From Littorina saxatilis (taxonomy: Eukaryota > Mollusca > Gastropoda > Littorinimorpha > Littorinidae), in NCBI RefSeq assembly GCF_037325665.1, contig NC_090247.1, forward strand, positions 18,711,797-18,775,796: 64,000 bases of DNA. Direction: 5' to 3'. Every line of letters starts with the position of its first letter. The first letter of the stretch is position 1. The translations under genes and the position numbers were made by a program. Below, piece after piece: positions 22,776-61,300 of this stretch. Under the pieces are notes generated by a model. It ran no database searches and was not told where the DNA came from. It worked only from the letters and a program-made list of their open reading frames with translations.

Positions 22776-24270
22776 AAAAGATGCAGACATTTCTGAAACT
22801 TGAGAACGTTAATAAAAGATGGTAAACAGTTCCTTGATATTCTGTTAACATGTGCCTCTCATCTTCAGTTTTTATGGAAAGGTGTGTGTGTGTCAGTGTG
22901 CAAATGTATCTGTCAAATATGTTAGAGTTAAATCTGTTGTCATTACAAATCACAAACCTTGTGCAGCAGTTTACCCCTTTGTGATGCTTGTATGCACATT
23001 TTACAAGTCTATATCTTGCATGTTGCAATAATCCTTAAAACGTTCTCATTAACGTCACACAACGGTTCAACCAACTATGCAATTTTATTTTGTTATTTTG
23101 AGAGACTGGCTCAAAACAACTTCAAACCAAGACTTTAACCAAGTTTAATATTATTACCTAGGACGTCAGCCTACATTCTACAGGCAGCAAAAGGGTTAAA
23201 GGGACAACACATAAAATTCCTTTCTCAGTCCGAGCCTCTTGAACATCTACTTGATAATGTGATGACATATGCACTAAAACATGCACTTCTATCTCTACAA
23301 TGATAAAAACAAATGTGTTGTGTGCTGTTGTTGGATACAAAATGGAAATCATTATAAATATGAAATAAAGATATGAAAATAGCTGGATGACATTGCCAAA
23401 TACATGTTTAACACAAAATCATGTGATGATTAAGACTGATTTGAACCGTTGAATCAGCTTGAATATCACAAGGCAAAGTCTTTTGCAAAAAGGCTGATAC
23501 TAAATAAACAAAAGAAGAAACCAGTATAACATTCTCACTCCTTTTATTTCCACAAATATTCTGAACAAAACAGTGGCAATAAGTTCAATTAAAAAAAATG
23601 CGCAACAATTTATGCACGCACACATACACAATTTAAGTTAAAAAAAAAAGTCCAAACAAGAACTGCATTGCAGTTCAACAGTTCACAATATACATACATG
23701 TACACAGCTCATATGTAAAACTTCTGTGAGTACCAAATCAAGGATGTGCACCTGCATACCACCCCTAATGGAGAAACCTAATGTTGCAGATATGTGTAAG
23801 TAGATTTTTTTCACACAACTCTAAAGTTATATATTAATTGAATAAACCTTTTCTGACTACAGTTTCACGCCCAATGTGAAAATTTTGATTCCTAATTCAG
23901 GTCACCTTCAGAAACTGACCCAGTACAAACAAGAGATTTCATCAACTGCTGTAGCAATGATCTACACCACACACACACATTTCCTCCAAAGAACTAAGAA
24001 CTTTCTGCAAATTCCTGGCTCCATTGAGTTTCCTAAACATTCACTTTATCAGTTCCCCTTCAGCCTTATTTCAAGTCAGACAAGGGAAAACAAACAAAGA
24101 TGATATTCCAAAGAATGAAAGTCGCTTGTTCATTTCAATGCTTGTTATTCTCTCAGGTGAGATTGGTTCCTCATTACTCTCACGTACGTTGCATATGCCT
24201 TATGTATTGAGAGCGTATACGTCGCGTTGTTTTTCAGATCTCATAAAAGGGATTCGACTTTGCAGTAAGT
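22776..24270. other. Convergent gap between UFL1 and KDM1A, mostly plain sequence
   Basis: AT-rich, no gene seen. On the - strand this is probably the KDM1A 3' UTR; AATAAA on that strand occurs near 23545. On the + strand AATAAA occurs at 23362 and 23502. Polyadenylation is not resolved. Confidence 0.4.
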
Positions 24271-24718
24271 TATATGAAGTCTTATATCGCGCGCGTATCT
24301 CCAGACTCGGACTCAAGGCGCAGGGATCTATTTATGCCGTGTGAGATGGAATTTTTTACACAATACATCACGCATTCACATCGACCAGCAGATCGCAGCC
24401 ATTTTGGCGCATATCCTACTTTTCACGGCCTATTATTCCAAGTCACACGGGTATTTTGGTGGAAATTTGTTTATCTATGCCTGTACAATTTTTGCCAGGA
24501 AAGACCCTTTTGTCAATCGTGGGATCTTTAACGTGCACACCCCAAATGTAGTGTACACGAAGGGACCTCGGTTTTTCGTCTCATCCGAAAGACTAGCACT
24601 TGAACCCACCACCTAGGTTAGGAAAGGGGGGAGAAAATTGCTAACGCCCTGACCCAGGGTCGAACTCGCAACCTCTCGCTTCCGAGCGCAAGTGCGTTAC
24701 CACTCGGCCACCCAGTCC
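24271..24718 (-). mobile_element. tRNA-derived SINE, head 3 / body B
   Basis: On the - strand: tRNA-like head ggactgggtggccgagtggt ... gcgagttcgaccctgg, a linker, then body B (gtgtgcacgttaaagatccc, gacaaaagggtctttcctgg, ccgtgtgacttggaataata). Bodies at 35566 and 56034 are the same but carry a different head. Probably inside the KDM1A 3' UTR. Confidence 0.85.
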
Positions 24719-24873
24719 TTTAAGTAGCTCAAAGTGTATCGGAAAATGGGATGGAATGGGAAGGTGGGAGCAGCTATGAGCAAGATCTCTCCTAAGAGGG
24801 ATTCGTCTTTAAAGTAGATAGCGTGAAATGGGACGGGAAGGGAAGGTGGAAGCAGCTATGAGCAAGATCTCTC

Positions 24874-50599
<25,726 letters not shown>

Positions 50600-51183
50600 G
50601 GTGATGGCAAAACTCCTCTGTATTTTTGTTAGGAAGTACGCAAAGACACGGTCAGTTTTGCAACATGCGTCTTTGTTTTGATCAGCGCCACCTGGGAATA
50701 TTTCCTGGAATGACGTCCCCTGATCCACAGGCCCAGAAAAATAGAACTATCATTCGAAGAGAATCATCATTTGACAAGAACAAAAATATTCTCTTGTTTG
50801 GATACCAAAATAAAAGTATAAACAATTCGGTAGGTTCATGACATCAATTGGCAGTGAACAATACCGGAAATGTATGCGTGCAGATACTCAGTTAATGACA
50901 TTTGCCGCCAAACTAAACCGTTTGCCGAACAACTCAGTTCTCTCTAGTCTCTCTCTCTCTCTCACACACACACAGACAGACAGACACAGTCACACACACA
51001 CACACGGCACACACAGTCACTGAGTGGCACACACGGCACACACACACTCAGCCTGACACACCGTGGCACGGCCGTGCACACACACACACACACACACACA
51101 CAGCAACAACACACACCCTCACACACACACACACCCGCTGACACAAACACACATACACGCAAACGTTAACACATAAACAGAAA
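50600..51183. promoter_or_regulatory. Candidate KDM1A 5' UTR and promoter
   Basis: Sequence directly upstream of the KDM1A ATG. No TATA box or CpG island is obvious. On the - strand, an ETS-like ccggaa lies near 50864 (taccggaaatg on +) and a CRE-like tgacgtc near 50712. Beyond 50945 it is CA/CT microsatellite. Location is by position only. Confidence 0.3.
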
Positions 51184-51290
51184 ACAAGTCGCGTAAGGCG
51201 AAATTACTACATTTAGTCAAGCTGTGGAACTCACAAAATGAAACTGAACGCACTGCATTTTTTCACAATGACCGTAGTCCGCCGCATCTC
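51184..51290. mobile_element. Fragment of the aacaagtcgcgtaaggcgaa element
   Basis: Matches the first ~100 bp of the element at 21008, including catttagtcaagctgt and aatgaaactgaacgca. Confidence 0.7.
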
Positions 51291-51832
51291 CTGGTACCAA
51301 AATGTATTTTTATAAATGATAAAATGATACACATTTTGCCTCCATCAACCATCAAAACTAAAAGTTTTACTTTTAGAAACCAGATTTTCCGGTTTTAAGT
51401 TTTCAAAAACCGGATTTCTGGCGAGAACCGGAAAGATGTTAGCCCTGCGTCTACTTGGACACATATAACAAAATGTGGATCCAAGGTCCATGTACGTGGG
51501 ACAGACTGTGCCTTTAAACTTTATTATGTGTAAGAAAGCAAAAGTTTTTGTGTGTCTGTGTTGGTACTATGCTTTCCTCATTCAACCTGCTTTAATAGTG
51601 AATTTGAAAAAGAAATGACCACCATTCAAGCATTGTCGGTTTAGTGAAAAATGTTGATGACACTGCAGAAATGAAAATCAGTATTGTAAGGCCCTTTCAT
51701 CTATAGGAAGACTTGCGCCATATACCATTATTATAATCAGTTAAGAAGAGATGTAATTTTCAAAATAATTACAATGGGATGTAACCACTGAAACATTGCT
51801 GATGTGTCTTGTCATACAAACACACAACACAC

Positions 51833-51907
<75 letters not shown>

Positions 51908-53073
51908 CAAAGAAATCAATGCAGTACATTGTATTTTTGTATCGCTTCTATTCTTTAAGGTTTTTATGCCAAGAAAGCAATGTAAAAAAAAAAGAACAGA
52001 ACAGATAATACATTCAAGCACAGCATGGATGGTTTGAGAGATGACATGAATTAATTAAACAGAAACGAAGATGTGCATACATATTAAAATCAGAGCCAAC
52101 TACTGCTGCTATTAGTCGAGAATTAAAATTATGAAAAGCAAACTTAACAGAAATGAATTGTTCTAGAACACAATGCATTACAAACAGCTTTTTAAAAATC
52201 TACTAGTCAGGTAGTACAGTGCAGCTGTTTAAGCCACAATCAAACACAAAATATAGACAATAAGCTGAGCAACTCGTATCAAAATGATCAGGATTAACAA
52301 TAAACCACTGTAAACCATATGATAAAAACGTTAAAAAAAAGATAAAAAGATAAAAGAGCACACAACTGCCATGAGCTACTGTACACATTGGCTACAATGT
52401 TTCAATTTGTATGCTAGACCTCAGTATGTAAAGATGTAACAGTAACTGTAACACAACAAAATAACCAAAGAAAAAGAAAAGAACACAAGGTCTGATACCA
52501 AGCTTGAGTAACCAACCGGCTGTAACTCAGCTAATTATGTGTAAGCTTCAAAAGTAATCTTGACATCCCACCCCCTGAATAAAGCTTCAAATCGTTAGCT
52601 AAAGTAATAATATGCAAAGCTTGTTTTGCAATTAACATTTTAAGAAGAGTTGAAGATTTGCGAACTACCCCCCCCCCCCCCCCCCCCCATAAACAAAAAC
52701 CCACAAACCTCCTTAAAATTTAACATGCACAAGAAGGTTTAAAAAAAACAACAACACCATAATCTGAAATGTTACATGCATAATTCTGAAGTATATGGCT
52801 AACAGTGACATGTGTGGTTATACATAAGTTGAAAATAGAAACCGATGGATTTTTCTCTTAAATACGCATAGAATATTATGTGGATTTGTATTATTTTGTT
52901 CTCACAATACAATTACAATACCGTTACACAATTGACAATAGTGTAGAACAATGATGTGAACATGGCACAAGGGTAAAAATAATGGAATGTGACAGAATAA
53001 TTGTCATTGTGAACATGCACATACACATTAACAGTGGATTATGTGAACATTCTTTATAGCAGTTACAGAAGAT
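51291..53073. other. Gene-poor AT-rich sequence
   Basis: Contains a (tc)n run at 51836-51903 and a C-run at 52669-52689. No coding region supported. It could be 3' UTR of the gene at 58-62 kb or intergenic. Confidence 0.5.
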
Positions 53074-53117
53074 TTCTTTCTTTCTTTATTTGGTGTTTAA
53101 CGTCGTTTTCAACCGTT
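53074..53117 (-). mobile_element. 44-nt hairpin mini-retroposon, 5'-truncated copy E
   Basis: Complement: aacggttgaaaacgacgtta aacaccaaataaag plus aaag units; the first hairpin strand is missing. Perfect 12-bp duplication gttacagaagat at 53062-53073 and 53118-53129. Confidence 0.87.
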
Positions 53118-53763
53118 GTTACAGAAGATACATCAAAAGTGTAAAATTGATCCTAAGTGGGTTCTTCCCCCTTGCAGCTTGGGTAAAATATGAAGTGTGT
53201 TCACAGAGTGAATGCAATTTCCAGTGAATAAAGTTAAACAGTTGTTCACATAGCGTTTTAAAATGCAATATGTTCAGTAATTTCATGTTGTTTGTCAAGT
53301 TCAGTAATTTCATGTTGTTTGTCAACGATCACAGCAGAATTGACAGGAAAACAGTGTATGTTTCACAATAGGTTTGATGAAATTCATAACTGGAATGTAG
53401 AACAGACACGACCACATACATTTGATCAAAATTCTTTGAGTCACTAAATGGTTTTCCATGGAATGTCAGTAAAAATTGGCGAAACCAACTATTCTAGCTA
53501 CCCACCTAAAAGAGGTGTATAACACATAAAAGTAATAAACATGATCGGTATTAAAAATGACAGCACACGCATTCTGTATTGTAGTCTCAAAGAATCAAAC
53601 TTACTTTTCGTTTATGACTGTTGGGGCAAGCTTTGATTTGTCAATCACAACCTTGAAAGTTTACACATAGATAAAAAAAAACAAAAAACCCACCATGTGT
53701 ACAATACAAGTTTTGCTTTCTCCCCCTCGTCCCCCCAAAAACAAAACACTAAAACCTCTTCAA
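53118..53763. other. Intergenic, no gene seen
   Basis: AT-rich; includes a 27-bp direct repeat (gttcagtaatttcatgttgt) near 53273-53325. Confidence 0.45.
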
Positions 53764-54315
53764 CAAGAAGAGCAAACGCTCGATCGAGTCACTTTCGCAG
53801 TTCTGAATATTATATGAGGCATCAGATGGACAGGAAGAAATTGCTATTCACAACACAATGAGTCACGTTCACATAAAATTTGAGCCCGGTCACTTTTATA
53901 GTTTCCGAGAAAAGCCCAACGTTAAGTTGTGTGTTGCCGAACAGAAAAGGCTAGTTATCTCCCTTGTTTTTCTGATAACGTTCGTAAAAGGCTACAGATG
54001 TAAATACTTTGATGTAAAGAATAATCCTACAAAGTTTCAATCACATCCGATGAACTTTGTCAAAGATATAAAATGTCTAATTTTTCCTTTGACGCTGACC
54101 TGTGACCTTGAAAAAGGTCAAAGGTCAACGAAACCATCGTTAAAGTGTAGAGGTCATTGGAGGTCACGACTAAACAAAATATGAGCCCGATCGCTTTGAT
54201 AGTTTCCGAGAAAAGTCCAACGTTAAGGTGGTGTCTACGGACGGCCGGCCGGACGGCCGGCCGGACAGACTAACACTGACCGATTACATAGAGTCACTTT
54301 TTCTCAAGTGACTCA
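53764..54315 (+). mobile_element. 552-bp GTGACTC element, copy 3, with long direct repeats
   Basis: Same element as 49121. Flanked by direct repeats of 17-21 bp (53743-53763 and 54316-54336; core cactaaaacctcttcaa). Confidence 0.87.
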
Positions 54316-54336
54316 AAAACACTAAAACCTCTTCAA

Positions 54337-56033
54337 TAATATCAAAAGCATCAATTAAGAAATCCTGCCAACCTATTAAAAAAAAAAAGGCCACAGAAAT
54401 TTTTGACTTTGGACACGTGCCAACATTTTCTAAAAGTCATCTCTGTTAAACTAAAATTACTGTTGTATATTTTTGGACACGTGCCAACATTTTCTAAAGT
54501 CATCTCTGTTAAACTAAAATTACTGTTGTATATTTAACAGAAAAATGACAAATTTGGTCCATGTATAAAAATATGTGCTTATCATTTAGATGTTTAACAA
54601 TACATTCGTAACTTTAAGCACCAGCATTATAATACATCCATGTGTGTAAATCAAATCTTGCGGCAAATTCGTGCAAGTTGGAAATCATCGCAAATACTAA
54701 TACTTTACGAACTTAATCGCTAATAGTATCTATCTGTATTCTTCTCTGTATAATAGTTCTTTAAAAGTACTTTTTCTATTTATCAGGTGATATATTTCCA
54801 AGTATTTTTCTTAAAAATTTGGTCTTGCAATAGCAAAAACATTTGACATATGAACATCCTATATTTGCACTGTGAGGCGAAATCAACTTAACTGCATATT
54901 CAGAAATGATATGCGCATGAACACATTCTCTGCCATTTTACGCACAAAATCATCCACAAATGTAAAAGCAAAATGGATTAAATTGCATATCAATACATAA
55001 TAGTGATGCGAACACATTCTTCACCTTTCTCACATACTCGCAGCACTTACAGTATTATCATTTTCTACTTTTTGAATACATGCACAACAAAAAATCGTGC
55101 AAACGTACGAGCAGACAGACGAACTAATATCAGAGCAGACTTACATAGTGCTTTACACAGCTGTTATGAAATGTTGTATTAAGTTCAACGTGAGGTTTAC
55201 ATAAGAGTCAGCAAGCAAAATTATGACGGACAGTTATAATGCATAACAGTATGCAAGCTTGTTTTGCTGCTCCTGTCCTTGCATAGAACTTTACCAGAGG
55301 TGACGGGCGAAGCATAGCATGGACGTTATATAACGGTGATTACATCTGGCAAGACACGTTCATTTTAATATCTATTGAGAGTAGAACAGTATGGTTTAGC
55401 CAGACACATTTGCCTGGGGAGAGCTGTCAATCAAAGACTTAATGAACATGTATGTTACGCTCAAATCAAACACATTTAATAACTTAATCAAGTGTTACGT
55501 TCAAATCATACACGCTTTATAAGTTAATTAGCCATGAACCGTGAAGGATACGTTGGTGTATATATACAATGAGAAGACTCACGATGTGCAAGTGTGTGAA
55601 ACAGCCTCATGTATTATGCATCAGTCTACAACATCATTAACTTTTCCTATACCAAACTCAGTTTTCTTGCTACTTTTCCTTCACCAAACTCAGTTTTCTT
55701 GCTACTTTGTACTTTCAATGTCATAACCATAAGGTTATTTTTAATGCTTCCATTTTGTGATTAAGAGAAGACGAAAAAACAGTGACAGTGATATCAATTA
55801 TCATGGGTGTTAATAGCACCAGGGAATCTCAAATCCACAATGTCTTCTTTACGTGTATCATGCTACCTTAACCGCACACAAACAGCTTAATGTTAATGAA
55901 GCTCTTGAACATAGCTTCATGTGCAGAGACTTGTAAGAGAAAAAAGAATACATGTATATATACAGTTTGGTATGGCAAAAACAAAAACCGCATGGCTGAT
56001 CCCAAAGCCTAGCAAGAGGAAGACTGTACAATT
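54337..56033. other. Intergenic or UTR, AT-rich
   Basis: A ~66-bp direct duplication at 54407-54535 (ggacacgtgccaacattttc) and a 24-bp one near 55650-55715 (aaactcagttttcttgctac). No gene supported. Confidence 0.5.
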
Positions 56034-56443
56034 GGGCGGGGATATAGCTCAGTTGGTAGCGCGCTGGATTTGTATTCAGTTGGCCGCTGTCAGCGCGAGT
56101 TCGATCCCAGGTTCGGCAGAAATTTATTTCAGAGTCAACTTTGTGTGCAGACTCTCTTCGGTGTCCGAACCCTCCCCCCGTGTACACTACATTGGGTGTG
56201 CACGTTAAAGATCCCACGATTGACAAAAGGGTCTTTCCTGGCAAAATTGCTTAGGCACAGTTAATAATTGTCTACCTATACCCGTGTGACTTGGAATAAT
56301 AGGCCGCGAAAGGTAAATATGCGCCGAAATGGCTGCAATCTACTGGCCGTATAAAATTTCATCTCACACGGCATCACTGCAGAGCGCCTAGAACTGTACC
56401 CACGGAATATGCGCGATATAAGCCTCATTGATTGATTGATTGA
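56034..56443 (+). mobile_element. tRNA-derived SINE, head 1 / body B, (ATTG)n tail
   Basis: Close copy of 35566-35977: gcggggatatagctcagttg to gcgcgatataagcctcattg with gattgattga tail. Confidence 0.9.
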
Positions 56444-57835
56444 ATTGTTCTAGGTCACACCCAACAATTAGAGCTATCACTAGTATCAGGAATCCCCCCC
56501 CACTCCTGAGTACAAAAAAAAGGTGAACTGTTTCAATCTTTTCTTGCCCTAAAACCTGAAGAAACAAAAGTTTAAAAGAAACCCACATGAACACTATTTT
56601 TCAAACTTCAGCGACTGGGAGAATTTCAGCCATACATGAAGTAAGTTTACACTGCCAGGGTAGTCTTACGGTAGTCAATCAACTTGTGGAGCTTATTCCG
56701 TTATTATAAACAGCAATGAAGAAAAACAATTCTTGTACTGACACAGAATGCTCTCGGAGCCGCCTGGAGTGAACACGACTGATGCAAACCTTGTTCAAGC
56801 TTGCTCAAAAATACCATCCACTAACAATAACCATGCATGAGAGCATTTCAAGAAGGGTTTGAGGCACAGCCAGTGTTTCAAAGCACAATCACTGTCAAGT
56901 CACATGTTTTGGGGCTGTGTCAGATGACCAACAGCTGCAGACCAGTAACAATAAGGGTGCAAGACTCACAGAATAGGTTCCACACATAGCTCTCTCTGCA
57001 AGTGACTCCAGCTTCGCAAGAACTATGACAGCAACTGTGCACAGAAAAATCACTTGACCAGCTCCAACTGTCCTTGCATGATCTTGTGCAAGTTTTTTTT
57101 TTTTACCGGATAGTACCTTGAATGAGTGAAGTCATGGCAAAAAATGTTGTTATGCTGGGCTAGACAATCACTTGTAACATGCAGCACGAATAGTCCAATA
57201 GCCATATCAGTTGGATGACAAAACATTGACTACTTCAGAAGAAAACCATGACTAGGGCAGCTTGGTAATACATCTTCCAAAGTTCAAGATGAAACAAGGG
57301 CGTTAAAAACCAAATACATCACTGCCCGTTGCCGAGGACCCAAGAGCACCTTAGACTGCATCGTGAATGATTTTCTACAGTGTAGTATGTACACAGATGG
57401 AATATTCTGACACACATAAAACTTCTTTGTAACTTCTTAACAAAGGGGTAACACTCCTTATTCATCATGCTGAAAGTCCTAACAAGAGCTTGAACTTTGC
57501 ATCGCCAAGTATAAACTTCAAAAAGAAAAAATATATCTCCAGTTAAATGTGAACATAGAAAGACACCATTAACATATTCAAGCTGCACAGAGAAGATAGT
57601 TAACAGGACTGGATTTTACTTTTTCACAACCAATGAAAGGCATGGCATTTCTTCAAATCACAATGTACCAAGTATCATAAAAACTGCTTTTGTTTTTCAA
57701 TTCAAGGGGGAAAAAAAATCTCTTCTATGAAAAAGAAATCCGTAAGACAGCCCTGAACGCTAGATCAGTGGATGTGATGGCTGATCTCCCTTTAGTACTG
57801 TTTATGTTTCTTCCAGGATTCATACACACACATAG
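56444..57835. other. No feature seen
   Basis: AT-rich, non-repetitive by eye, no ORF with homology. Possibly 3' UTR of the unrecognised gene. Confidence 0.4.
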
Positions 57836-58012
57836 TCAATCTCTCTCATACACTTATCCAAATAAAAAGTTAAAAAGTCAATGCACACACACACAGTCAA
57901 TCTCTCTTATACACTTATCCAAATAAAAAGTTAAAAAGTCAATGCACACACACACAGTCAATCTCTCTCATTCACCCTCATACCCTTTTCCAAATAAGAA
58001 GCTAAAAAGTCA
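57836..58012. repeat. ~61-bp tandem repeat, 3 copies
   Basis: agtcaatctctctcatacac ttatccaaataaaaagttaa repeated just downstream of the unrecognised gene's stop. Confidence 0.85.
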
Positions 58013-58068
58013 AGATGAATCAAAATGAATTCAGTCCCTTCCATTGGCTGCAGCTGTCTCAAACCAAC

Positions 58069-58362
58069 CTAGTGCATCAAGAAAGCGAAAGAGGAGGTGA
58101 AGACTCCATCCTCGTTGATAACATTCCCTTGTGTGTCTATGGCTTTCCCCCAGGCGGTGCATTTGAATTGCACCGGTCTGGCGTCGCTAAGCCTGGTGTG
58201 GATGGTGGTGAACTGCACCATGACGGCAGGGGGAATAAACTCTTTCACAGTTCGGGGCCGGAAGAAGTAGATTGGGAATCCCTGGTCTGGGTGGTACTCG
58301 ATGGGAGCGGCACCCGTTCCGCTCCGTTTTTTCATGTCCACACGTGCAGCGTCTTCCGCCGT
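58069..58362 (-). CDS. Unrecognised gene, last coding exon
   Basis: 97 residues and TAG. Mixed beta-like composition with IYFFRPRTV, MVQFTTIHTRL and VQFKCTAWGKAI. Acceptor tacttgcag. Confidence 0.7.
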   Translation of the reverse strand, partial: TAEDAARVDMKKRSGTGAAPIEYHPDQGFPIYFFRPRTVKEFIPPAVMVQFTTIHTRLSDARPVQFKCTAWGKAIDTQGNVINEDGVFTSSFAFLMH

Positions 58363-61300
58363 CTGCAAGTAAATAAGTAATGAAGGTGATCGTGACAACA
58401 GTACTGTCATTATGCTCACACACCATTTTATTTTTTACAACGGTCAACAAACCTACATTTTCCCCTGACCTTCGAGAAAACCAATTGAACAATGTCCTTT
58501 CTTACCTTCACTGAGATTTTATTCTTCCTGACCCTTACCAAAACTACAAACTGCCAGGACTGTACACTCCCACCCTTATCTGTTATCAACAGATGAGATT
58601 TTCAAAAAGGCGTAATATTATAATCACATCAACAGTAACAGTTCAACAAAACCAACAGCATAGCTCAAAACATCCAAGTAGAACACTTACAACATACCCA
58701 GAGACCTTAATTCCCAACAGCATAGCTCAAAACATCCAAGTAGAACACTTACAACATACCCAGAGACCTTAATTCCCAACAGCATAGCTCAAAACATCCA
58801 AGTAGAACACTTACAACATACCCAGAGACCTTAATTCCCAACAGCATAGCTCAAAACATCCAAGTAGAACACTTACAACATACCCAGAGACCTTAATTCC
58901 CAACAGCATAGCTCAAAACATCCAAGTAGAACACTTACAACATACCCAGAGACCTTAATTCCCAACAGCATAGCTCAAAACATCCAAGTAGAACACTTAC
59001 AACATACCCAGAGACCTTAATTCCCAACAGCATAGCTCAAAACATCCAAGTAGAACACTTACAACATACCCAGAGACCTTAATTCCCAACAGCATAGCTC
59101 AAAACATCCAAGTAGAACACTTACAACATACCCAGAGACCTTAATTCCCAACAGCATAGCTCAAAACATCCAAGTAGAACACTTACAACATACCCAGAGA
59201 CCTTAATTCCCAACAGCATAGCTCAAAACATCCAAGTAGAACACTTACAACATACCCAGAGACCTTAATTCCCAACAGCATAGCTCAAAACATCCAAGTA
59301 GAACACTTACAAAATACCCAGAGACCTTAATTCCCAACAGCATAGCTCAAAACATCCAAGTAGAACACTTACAAAATACCCAGAGACCTTAATTCCCAAC
59401 AGCATAGCTCAAAACATCCAAGTAGAACACTTACAAAATACCCAGAGACCTTAATTCCCAACAGCATAGCTCAAAACATCCAAGTAGAACACTTACAAAA
59501 TACCCAGAGACCTTAATTCCCAACAGCATAGCTCAAAACATCCAAGTAGAACACTTACAAAATACCCAGAGACCTTAATTCCCAACAGCATAGCTCAAAA
59601 CATCCAAGTAGAACACTTACAACATACCCAGAGACCTTAATTCCCAACAGCATTGATCTGTCTGAGCTTTCACATGGGATACCTGTACTGTTCCACTTGA
59701 CCACACACACACAATCTTCAGACATGGGATACCTGTACTGTTCCACTTGACCACACACATACAATCTTCAGACATGGGATACCTGTACTGTTCCACTTGA
59801 CCACACACATACAATCTTCAGACATGGGATACCTGTACTGTTCCACTTGACCACACACACACAATCTTCAGACATGGGATACCTGTACTGTTCCACTTGA
59901 CCACACACATACAATCTTCAGACATGGGATACCAGTACTGTTCCACTTGACCACACACACACAATCTTCAGACATGGGATACCAGTACTGTTCCACTTGA
60001 CCACACACACACAATCTTCAGACATGGGATACCAGTACTGTTCCACTTGACCACACACACACAATCTTCAGACATGGGATACCAGTATTGTTCCACTTGA
60101 CCACACACACACAATCTTCAGACATGGGATACCAGTACTGTTCCACTTGACCACACACACACAATCTTCAGACATGGGATACCAGTATTGTTCCACTTGA
60201 CCACACACACACAATCTTCAGACATGGGATACCAGTACTGTTCCACTTGACCACACACACACAATCTTCAGACATGGGATACCTGTACTGTTCCACTTGA
60301 CCACACACACACAATCTTCAGACATGGGATACCTGTACTGTTCCACTTGACCACACACACACAATCTTCAGACATGGGATACCAGTATTGTTCCACTTGA
60401 CCACACACACACAATCTTCAGACATGGGATACCTGTACTGTTCCACTTGACCACACACACAATCTTCAGACATGGGATACCAGTACTGTTCCACTTGACC
60501 ACACACACAATCTTCAGACATGGGATACCAGTATTGTTCCACTTGACCACACACACAATCTTCAGACATGGGATACCAGTATTGTTCCACTTGACCACAC
60601 ACACACAATCTTCAGACATGGGATACCAGTACTGTTCCACTTGACCACACACACACAATCTTCAGACATGGGATACCAGTACTGTTCCACTTGACCACAC
60701 ACACACAATCTTCAGACATGGGATACCAGTACTGTTCCACTTGACCACACACACACAATCTTCAGACATGGGATACCAGTACTGTTCCATTTGACCACAC
60801 ACACACAATCTTCAGACATGGGATACCAGTACTGTTCCACTTGACCACACACATACAATCTTCAGACATGGGATACCAGTATTGTTCCACTTGACCACAC
60901 ACATACAATCTTCAGACATGGGATACCAGTATTGTTCCACTTGACCACACACACACAATCTTCAGACATGGGATACCAGTACTGTTCCACTTGACCACAC
61001 ACACACAATCTTCAGACATGGGATACCAGTACTGTTCCACTTGACCACACACACACAATCTTCAGACATGGGATACCAGTACTGTTCCACTTGACCACAC
61101 ACACACAATCTTCAGACATGGGATACCAGTACTGTTCCACTTGACCACACACACACAATCTTCAGACATGGGATACCAGTACTGTTCCACTTGACCACAC
61201 ACACACAATCTTCAGACATGGGATACCAGTACTGTTCCACTTGACCACACACACACAATCTTCAGACATGGGATACCAGTACTGTTCCACTTGACCACAC

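Noticed and set aside
24016-24616. Coding ORFs in 24.0-24.6 kb
   Set aside because: Sequence is the antisense of a SINE body B copy.
50600-50728. N-terminal extension of KDM1A from an upstream ATG at 50728
   Set aside because: 43 extra residues with no match; the ATG at 50599 has better context and typical LSD1-like composition.
53858-54184. 108-codon ORF as a host gene
   Set aside because: Lies inside a repeated element present three times; kept only as a note on that element.
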